A DNA stretch of 64,000 nucleotides from Cytospora piceicola (Eukaryota; Ascomycota; Sordariomycetes; Diaporthales; Cytosporaceae): the NCBI GenBank assembly GCA_023375675.1, contig JALQBC010000007.1:310001-374000 (forward strand), read 5' to 3'. The notes beneath the pieces are model-generated. The model was not told where the DNA came from, searched no databases, and saw only the letters and a program-made list of their open reading frames with translations. Every line of letters begins with the position of its first letter. The stretch's first letter is position 1. Of the stretch, positions 56,567 to 64,000 are shown one piece after another. The position numbers were made by a program, and so were the translations under genes.

Positions 56567-59500
56567 TATCAGGGTATAGACGGTAAATTAAGTACAATGA
56601 AAACTCGGTAGCATTGCGAATCACACTCGATCCGGTGATAATTAATTAACATGCTCTATAATGATCTGGAGAATCTTGAATGGGTATATGGGATGGAGAA
56701 GTTGCGGTAGTGTACAAGGTTGAAGACGAAGCCCCTAAAGCCTTCACGTGGAGTTGATACATACTCGCTACCCGGGGTAATGGACCGACTAAGTCAACCG
56801 GTGCTTCTGTAGCAAACGTAATGTCGGGACTCTCCTGCACCATCGGTCTGGATTCCTTAGAGACCATCGTGGACTCGTGGAGAATCAATGGTCCTGGGAA
56901 CTACCCCAGATCTCGTCCCACCTCTTCGGCGAATAGTATCATGTTGAGACTATACCCAGTCGTGAGACTACGCTTGTATTCGATGTAGTTTCTAGCGCTT
57001 GTACTCACCATAGAGAGTCACGCCTCGCAACAGCCGCCTACTATGGCTGCCACGACGATACCTCTATAACTAGAATCGTGGATATGGCTCTCCGGTACCA
57101 TGCGTACCTCCAAAGTGTTTGATGCTGTCTCCGTCGTCAAACTCCAGCCACGAACAAGACTAGGCCTCATGTACTCCTGTTCGTCTAGTCCCAAGGTCCA
57201 GCATATCGGCAAAATGGTCATCAGCACAGTCTCTCCCTTTAGTCCTCAGGGGTCAGTCCAAGTGTTCGAGTCTGTATATAGGTCTTTGATGTCTCCCCGT
57301 TTCCAAACACTTTCCTGTAGATAAACAGTTTTTCTTCTTGACTTGTCCCAATTCTTGTCTCCTTCCTTCACCCGACCCGAAGTCACTCTGTGGGCCAGCT
57401 GCTAGCCAGCATACCATGGTACGATTTACCAAGCACCACATACAACTCCACAAGGCACGTCTTCTCGATTGTCCGTCTCCTGGTGAGCGGCCTTCGCGTC
57501 GCCAGCCTGTGGCTTAGTGCTCCCAGCACAGTCCTGGCCCGCAGTAGCGTTGCTATCATTGCTGCTGCTGTCGGTCTTCACTCTTTCCTTCCCTGGAAAC
57601 GTTGATATGGAGCCTCATCATCGTGAGTGTTTTCTCATGCCTAGGTTGGCTTTCGTCCCCAATTTCGTGACTCTATCAGATCAAGGTAAGGGATGCGAAA
57701 AGACGAACATACAGCGCCAAGAGCATGACCTCGAAGCCCGCGAGCCGCATCGTAAGTTATATGTACTTCCGCGTCCCTTAATAGCAATAGTGATATGCTG
57801 ATGGTCAGTACTTCATAAACCAGAGCAGTACTGGAGGAATCAACTGTACTAGAGGAGCCGTCGATGAGGAGACTGGACAACCTGAGGCCCGCCACCGTGA
57901 GAACTTGTATTTCCCACCTCTTCTGCGACGCCAATGAATAACGTGTATGAAATCAGATCAAGGCAGAACCATAAAGGCTTCTATCACCTGCAACTAGAAG
58001 CCTCTGGCTAGAATTATCAGTTCTGGGTAAGAGTCCTCGAGGAAAAGGAATGCGACACCATGACAAACTGAGTAAGTCGCGGCTGGATGCGAATCTCAGC
58101 TTTACGAAATGGGTTATTCCTGAAACTCGGGGGTATACGAGAAGGATTTCTGTGCCTGGCAGCGCTTTGTATCAGTAATTATATTTAAGGACATGCGTTT
58201 GACCCTTGGACTCACGAGCTCACTATTCTACCGCATATTCTGTAAACATGGCCTCTCGTCTGTTCAATCGATCACTGGGGACCCTCCGTTTGGTGCGTGT
58301 GGATGGTGTCTAAAATCAAATTTTGTATACAAGACACTGCTGTCCTGGTTATGTGTTCTCCCGAGGTCCTCAACCAGAGCTCCAGAGCCTTTTGAGGAAC
58401 CTCGGGAGCTTCTCTCAGGGCCGAGAGAGTTGAGACTTGGGTAGCCTAAGATGGATAGCCAGATTTGTACCAGCAAGAATTTGCTCCGGATCCATTCCAT
58501 TTCCCGAATAAAACATTCTCCAGTAATTCTTAATATAAGGCGTAGCCCGCGCTCCAACACTCCAAATCAGGCTTGGCCGAGCCTTCGCGATACAGGTCTA
58601 GAGCTTAGCACTGCACATGTACTACAGGCAGGGCTCTAACCGGAGAGAAAACCGAGAACTAATTCGAGAATTATTTGCAGAAAATAGACAATAGTGGTAT
58701 GTTGTCGAATGGTGCGGTTGTTTGAACCCAGCTCGGTTGTCTCGAGGAGAATCGCCCGGGTAAGGCTCCGAGCGCGGTATCTCATATGATGTAGCATTCA
58801 AAGCCCTTGATACCCGTGGACTACACTCATCAGTGACGTGTCAAGACCCCGGTCCGAAAGAGTCCTCTTGACCACCTTACATTCGAACCTGTCTACTGAT
58901 TACCAGCCATGCCTAAGTCTATATACAGGTGACATTGCTGAGAGAGGCGACTATATGTGGTGGAACGTGTTGACCTTGAATATAAACTCCCTCTTCAATC
59001 AAGAATATAATTATATCGGAGAACCTCTTCACCATGAGCCAATCCACAGCGTCGAATACTGTTCTCATTCGAAACACAGCTGCAAGCGCCGTACCTTTCG
59101 TTTACACCTTGTCACCGTCCACATGCAATGCACGTGTATCACTTTGACAGAAACATCGCAGATCGCTCTTCACCACGAAGGCTTCACGCTAGCCGTATGT
59201 GCGTCTTACCAGGCTAAGTCAAGAATGTTTCCCTGCCATTCTCCGCTGGCAGTTCTGAGATGCACTTGTTGACATCGTTGATCCGGTTAAAGCCCAAGGC
59301 AGCCATATCTTTTTCACCGACAGCGTAACGCGAGTGGGACGGCGGATTTGAGGAGGCAGAGGATGAGGGGCAAGAGAACGAAGGAGAGGCTGGAGAGGGA
59401 TCGGACACTGCCTCGACACGATAGACTTCCGCCATATACATAGCCGCGGCTGCGAAGGGGGATGTAGGATGCATTGTACACGTGAAGATAGTGAATGCCT

Positions 59501-60902
59501 ACCGATCAGCATCGTTTCCAGATGGCATTTTCATGACCGTGTCATCGAAACGTGCAGCTCCGTCGTCTTCATCCTGATGTTTGTATGTCCCTTCCCGATT
59601 GGGATGTTGAAGCAGTGTTCCTGAGATCGTCGATAGTTCACTTGATCTCGATCAAATGAAGCTCAGATACTAGTTATCATCATTGTTCAACTGTTCACAT
59701 TGGAAGAACCAGTGGTCTGCTTGCTGCCTTTCAAGGGGGGCAGCTTCAGTTTGTACGGTGGCGTTCCCAGCAATTGGTAATTGTAAAACGAAAAGATGGT
59801 TGAACGCTGGGATGGGTTAAGTGGGGGTTTTATACTGGACATTCAAAACGTTAGCCAGCAGTCACATGAACTATTTGTGGTCGCTTGGACACTGCTAGCT
59901 AAGTGCTGCCTTCCGTTTAGGTAGGTTGTCGTTTGATTCAGCACAGATATCAAAGTGTCAGGATAAGTCGGTCGGTTGGCCTAAGAAGATGAGATGGGTT
60001 AAGCTTCGAGATGAACTAGAGGGACGTCGGCAGGTTTGCTACCCTTACCCTCCGAACCTCCAGGCCTCGGACCACGCCAACATGCAGTTTTGGTGGCACC
60101 GAGCTGCATGCCACTCAAAAATGCACGGCTGTGGGTTTTTAGCGCGTGTTAGCACCCCCTGATTTAGACCCGCCGATGGACAGACAGGCCCCTACGGGTA
60201 ACGGTATTTTCGTTCCTCCAATGCACCTGCAGTCAACAGGTAACTCTGTACCGATAGGTACAAATGTTGACAGTAACTACCTAGGTACCTACCTAGGTGG
60301 TACATATCAGATCCCTTTTGCTGAGTGGGGTTTGTTTTGGACAGAGGTGGAACATTGGAAAGGACATGGACAGTGGATATCACCGTCGTAATGAAGCGAT
60401 AAACCCCTGTGCCTCGTTAGGCGCCCTGGCGCCCTGGCGCCCTGTTGAACGATTCATGATCCACCTGCTCCTGGTATAACGCCGTCGAGGACCAGTCTAA
60501 CATGACAGAGACTACCTAGGTATCTCTGATTATATGTCCGTCTAGCCTGTCAGCCTGTGAGGCCCATCCTTTCATCGCTAGTTGCCGGCCTTATGTTTGT
60601 TTGACTCCCAGCCGGGCCCCTGAAATTTCTATCCAAGTGGCCGGACGCCACGAGCAACAAGCCTTTTGGTAGTGAGCCGCCAGCGTCAGAAGAGAGACGA
60701 GGCTCTGGTGTCGTGATCCTGAGGTGCCGGTACGAGTACCGGTACATGTACTGTATGTAGCGTTCCGTTTCATGTCGAAGGTTCCACAACGGCACCTGCA
60801 CAGGCCACCTAGGCAGAGAAGGATCGAGCAGCAGTCGCCAGCCAAAACCCCCGGCCTGCCACCATGCCTGGACATCTGTACGATTTCCAAAGTCACGGAT
60901 AG

Positions 60903-60939
60903 CTACCTACCTACCTAGGTACCTACCTAGGTAGGTAGG
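60903..60939. repeat. palindromic CCTAGG/GGTACC repeat tract
   Basis: Directly visible alternation of ctacctacctaggtacctac and its complement, able to fold back on itself. Similar tracts occur at 60277-60300, 61325-61371 and 61411-61434, and as single copies in many other intergenic regions of this window. Confidence 0.85.
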
Positions 60940-61624
60940 GACACAGTACTGTATGTCCTGGCTTTGAATTTTCCCATCACAGCTTGCCCTTAAGAGACAG
61001 CATATCTATCCAGTTCCGATGTTTGCTCTCTCATCTATAAGACAACACCAACAAGCATACACTGTATAGATACACAGCATACGTGGTGCACTGGCCGGGT
61101 AGCAATGTGCTTGAGCCTGCAGACAACGGATGGCCGCAGCTGGATGCTCAGGGTGTCACACTGACAGACGTGGAGACTTCGGTGAGGAAGAACATGAGAT
61201 GGGAGGGGGCACTTTGAGCTCTATGTATCAGATGGAAGTTACCCTGGCTACCTACGTAGGTAATCAATCCTCTATGGTAGGTACATGGGTAGCTCGTCGC
61301 CGCTGGTACACTACAGGTATCTGCTACCTAGGTACCTACTGTACCTACCTAGGTACCTAGGTAGGTAGGTAGCTGTGTGCACCTTGTACCGCCTGGGCAC
61401 GCACTGCACAGTACCTACCTAGGTAAGTACCTATACTACTACTACCTACGCAGGTATCCAGATACCTCGAGTGAAAGGGATATCCATGCACCGCAAGGTT
61501 GCTGGCCCGATGTGGCTCTTAACCAGGGTTTGCCTTGGTGTGTGCGCTAGGGGACCCACCCGGTTGCGCCCCGTTTTTATAGCACCAAGAGGTTAGGTAA
61601 GTTGGATCATCCCGTCCGGGTTCT

Positions 61625-61700
61625 TTCTTCAAATCGTGCTTCCTTTTCGCGCCCTCCTCTTTCTCCTCCTTTCCTGCCTTCCCGCCTCCTCACACGTCAC
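61625..61700 (+). promoter_or_regulatory. pyrimidine-rich promoter tract upstream of RCO-1
   Basis: A long C/T tract (tttctcctcctttcctgcct and flanks) on the coding strand about 400-470 bases before the RCO-1 ATG. Such tracts commonly lie near transcription starts in filamentous fungi; the role here is inferred. Confidence 0.35.
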
Positions 61701-62095
61701 AAGCCCAACCAACGAAGTCCGGAGGCTCGGACGGTGGCTCTTATCTTTTTCATCATCATCTACAACCACCTCGCCTTCAAGGCCTTCATTCCTTGGATGC
61801 TGTGATTGCCGACCTTCAAGCTTTACATTGTCGTTTTCGGGAAAAGCACGACCGCACCGACGACTTGATCGCGCGCCCGTAAAGAGTCTTCGTCGCAAAG
61901 GCACAACAACTGCTGACCCTGAATCCGACCCGACCGAACATACGCGATCGGCCCGGCCTTCGTTCCAATCACACACCTGCGAGACTTTCAATTAGTTGCT
62001 AGCCTTGCACTCGATTAATCGTCAATACCACAATCAATCGCTATTTTGCATCCGGCTTTCGATCAACAACAAGGGCTTAATCACTTGTCGCGAAA

Positions 62096-64000
62096 ATGTC
62101 CATGTATCCGCATCGAGCCATGGGAGGTGTCCCTCCCGGAAATGGGGCTGCGCGCCTCACCGAGCTGATGGACCAGATTCGCTCCGAGTTCGAGACCCAG
62201 GTTCGCCAGTGCGAAAACTACGAGCACCAAAGTGAGCAAACCTGACCTTGCGCCGCCGGTGACTGCCGGGGCCCCCAGTCTGTCAAATTAGGTTCTAACG
62301 GCTTTTCTAGTCCAAACGCAGGTCAATGAAATGCAACTCGTTCGAGAGAAGGTCTATGCCATGGAGCAGACCCATATGGCGTTGAAGCAGAAGTATGCTG
62401 ACCTACCCCTGAAACCCAATCGTATTTGCAGGCAATCGCTGACTGAATCGTCTTGGCAGGTTCGAAGAAGAGGTCACTCATCTGCGTCGCCAACTCGAAC
62501 AGTCCAGAGGTGGCGCTCCTCAGGGCGCCATGGTCGGTCCCCCTCCGCATGCCGGTCCTCCACAAGTCCCCCCTCCACCAGCCATTGGTATGGGGACCAA
62601 TGCTTTCAGCGCCATCATGTCCGGTCAAAGTGGACAGGGTGGTCCTATCCCACCCCCTCCCCCGCCTCCCCAGGAGCAGCAGCCACCACCTCACCAGATG
62701 CCGCAGCCTCCTCCGGGACTCCAGGGCCCTCCGCCTCCTCCGCCATCCCAGGCGCCGCCCTACCAGCAGTACCCTCAGGGACCAGCTCCTGGCTTCCCCT
62801 CGCAGCCACCGCCGAGCAATGCTAGTCCAGGACCCGGCAAGCGCGGTGGAGTCGGAAGACCACCCGCTGGTGGCCCTGCCACTCCCCAGATCAACACTCC
62901 GATCCCGTTTCCGGGCCCTGGAGGTCCAGGCCAATCCCCCCAGGTTGGCACACACCCAACGCCTGATCATGCCAGGATGGGCCAGCCGCTCCACCCTCCC
63001 AACAACGCCCTCGGTGACCTCGATGTCGAGCGTCTGCCACCCCAGCACAAGAAAGCTAGAGACGATTGGTTCCTTATCTTCAACCCGTCTGTACCTCGCA
63101 TGCTCGATGTAGATCTCGTCCATACTCTGGCACATGAGAGTGTGGTGTGCTGTGTTCGGTTCAGCATGGATGGCAAATATGTCGCAACAGGTTGCAACAA
63201 ATCCGCCCAGATCTACGATATTATCACTGGAGAGAAGATTTGCGTCTTGCAGGATGATAGCGCCGATACAGGTGGTGACTTGTATATTCGAAGCGTCTGC
63301 TTTAGCCCTGACGGCAAGTATCTTGCTACGGGTGCAGAGGACAAGCTGATCCGAGTCTGGGACATCCAGACCCGTACCATCAGAAACACGTTTTCCGGTC
63401 ACGAACAAGACATCTACAGCTTGGACTTCTCTAGGGACGGCAGGACTATTGCCTCCGGCAGTGGTGACCGCACCGTCAGGCTCTGGGATATCGACAACAA
63501 CAACAGCGTTCTAACGCTTACTATTGAGGACGGAGTCACTACTGTTGCTATCTCTCCCGACTGCCGCCTTGTTGCTGCCGGTTCTTTGGACAAGAGTGTT
63601 CGCGTCTGGGACATCGCTACTGGCCACCTTGTTGAGCGCCTTGAGGGCCCGGACGGTCACAAGGACAGTGTCTATAGTGTTGCATTCTCCCCTAGCGGCA
63701 AAGATCTCGTTAGCGGCAGCCTGGACAGGACAATCAAGATGTGGGAGCTCAGCTCGTCTCGGACTGGACAGATTAACCAGGCTCCCAAGGGCGGGCGTTG
63801 TGTCAAGACTTTCGAAGGTCACCGGGTAAGTGATTTGTCCGATTCAAAGGGATGTTTTATCAGGCCTCTAACCCGTATCTTTCTTAGGATTTCGTTCTCT
63901 CGGTTGCCTTGACACCTGACAACCAGTGGGTTATGTCTGGATCTAAGGATAGAGGTGTGCAGTTCTGGGACCCAAGGACCGGGAACACCCAGGTGATGCT
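62096..64000 (+). CDS. rco-1: TUP1/RCO-1 transcriptional co-repressor, 3' partial
   Basis: General co-repressor that works with CYC8/SSN6 (RCM-1) in the nucleus. Exons 62096-62231, 62311-62392, 62460-63825 and 63888->64000, in frame; the gene runs off the window. The start reads [20 protein letters not shown]. The Tup_N coiled coil (about residues 19-93: [52 protein letters not shown]) mediates tetramerisation and Ssn6 binding. A Pro/Gly/Gln-rich linker follows (about 97-245), then the conserved [20 protein letters not shown] segment and WD40 repeats ([91 protein letters not shown]). About 100 residues of the C-terminal blades are missing beyond the window. Confidence 0.95.

Larger units (their letters stand above)
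56567..62095. other. gene-poor block, about 5.5 kb
   Basis: No gene can be supported. It holds a possible decayed small spliced gene at 57416-57970 (see findings), an imperfect hairpin at 58358-58408, and several clusters of a palindromic cctaggtacctacctagg-type motif (60277-60300, 60903-60939, 61325-61371, 61411-61434). The last ~470 bases are C/T-rich and form the RCO-1 promoter and 5' UTR. Confidence 0.6.

Noticed and set aside
58838..59272. 144-codon plus-strand ORF.
   Set aside because: No recognisable motif; overlaps another weak ORF on the minus strand and sits in a block with decayed sequence. Without homology or transcripts I cannot support it.
59214..59474. 86-codon minus-strand ORF whose end (AALGFNRINDVNKCISELP) looks protein-like.
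   Set aside because: Possibly a fragment of a decayed gene, but I recognise no family and see no partner exons.

Overview
The window is nuclear DNA of a filamentous ascomycete (Pezizomycotina), most likely a Sordariomycete. The evidence is short introns of about 45-110 nt with gtaag-like donors, ctaac-like branch points and cag/tag acceptors; intron-containing housekeeping genes whose proteins read like Neurospora/Fusarium-group orthologues; a DUF2015 gene, an eL28 gene and a UstYa-type gene, all typical of filamentous fungi; and an AT-rich block with the CpA-to-TpA bias expected of repeat-induced point mutation (RIP). The species cannot be named from the sequence.

Layout. 1-53 kb is an ordinary housekeeping region: SNF2/STH1 chromatin-remodelling ATPase (3' part), coronin, an ADF-H/PH-like protein (minus), a PTC1-type PP2C (minus), ESCRT-III subunit VPS2 (minus), mitofusin FZO1, TOM22 (minus) preceded and overlapped by a 122-codon ORF, the Na+/H+ antiporter NHA1 (minus), PIF1 helicase, decapping factor EDC3, an adenosine-deaminase-like enzyme (minus), TRAPP subunit TRS33, malate dehydrogenase (minus), ribosomal protein eL28 (minus), a DUF2015 protein and C-5 sterol desaturase ERG3 (minus). 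I rebuilt exon structures from frame continuity, splice signals and family conservation. About 53-62 kb is gene-poor and holds a 391-bp hAT-type MITE with 8-bp target duplications, a decayed ustYa-family gene and clusters of a palindromic CCTAGG-containing motif. At 62 kb a TUP1/RCO-1 co-repressor gene starts and runs off the end.

Mobile DNA. Besides the MITE, 14.47-16.29 kb is bounded by ~57-bp inverted repeats and carries a ~1.45-kb RIP-like AT-rich core, probably a transposon relic nested in a second element.

How the genes relate. They are independent eukaryotic units, not an operon. Several share cell-biological themes: actin (coronin, ADF-H protein), mitochondria (FZO1, TOM22, probably PIF1), trafficking (VPS2, TRS33) and chromatin/transcription (SNF2/STH1, RCO-1). 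The most unusual arrangement is the TOM22 locus. A 122-codon ORF overlaps the TOM22 start by 22 nt in another frame, and no AUG in any frame lies between the two start codons. This fits a bicistronic, leaky-scanning mRNA that would make an unrecognised small acidic-tailed protein with a candidate ATG8-interacting motif.
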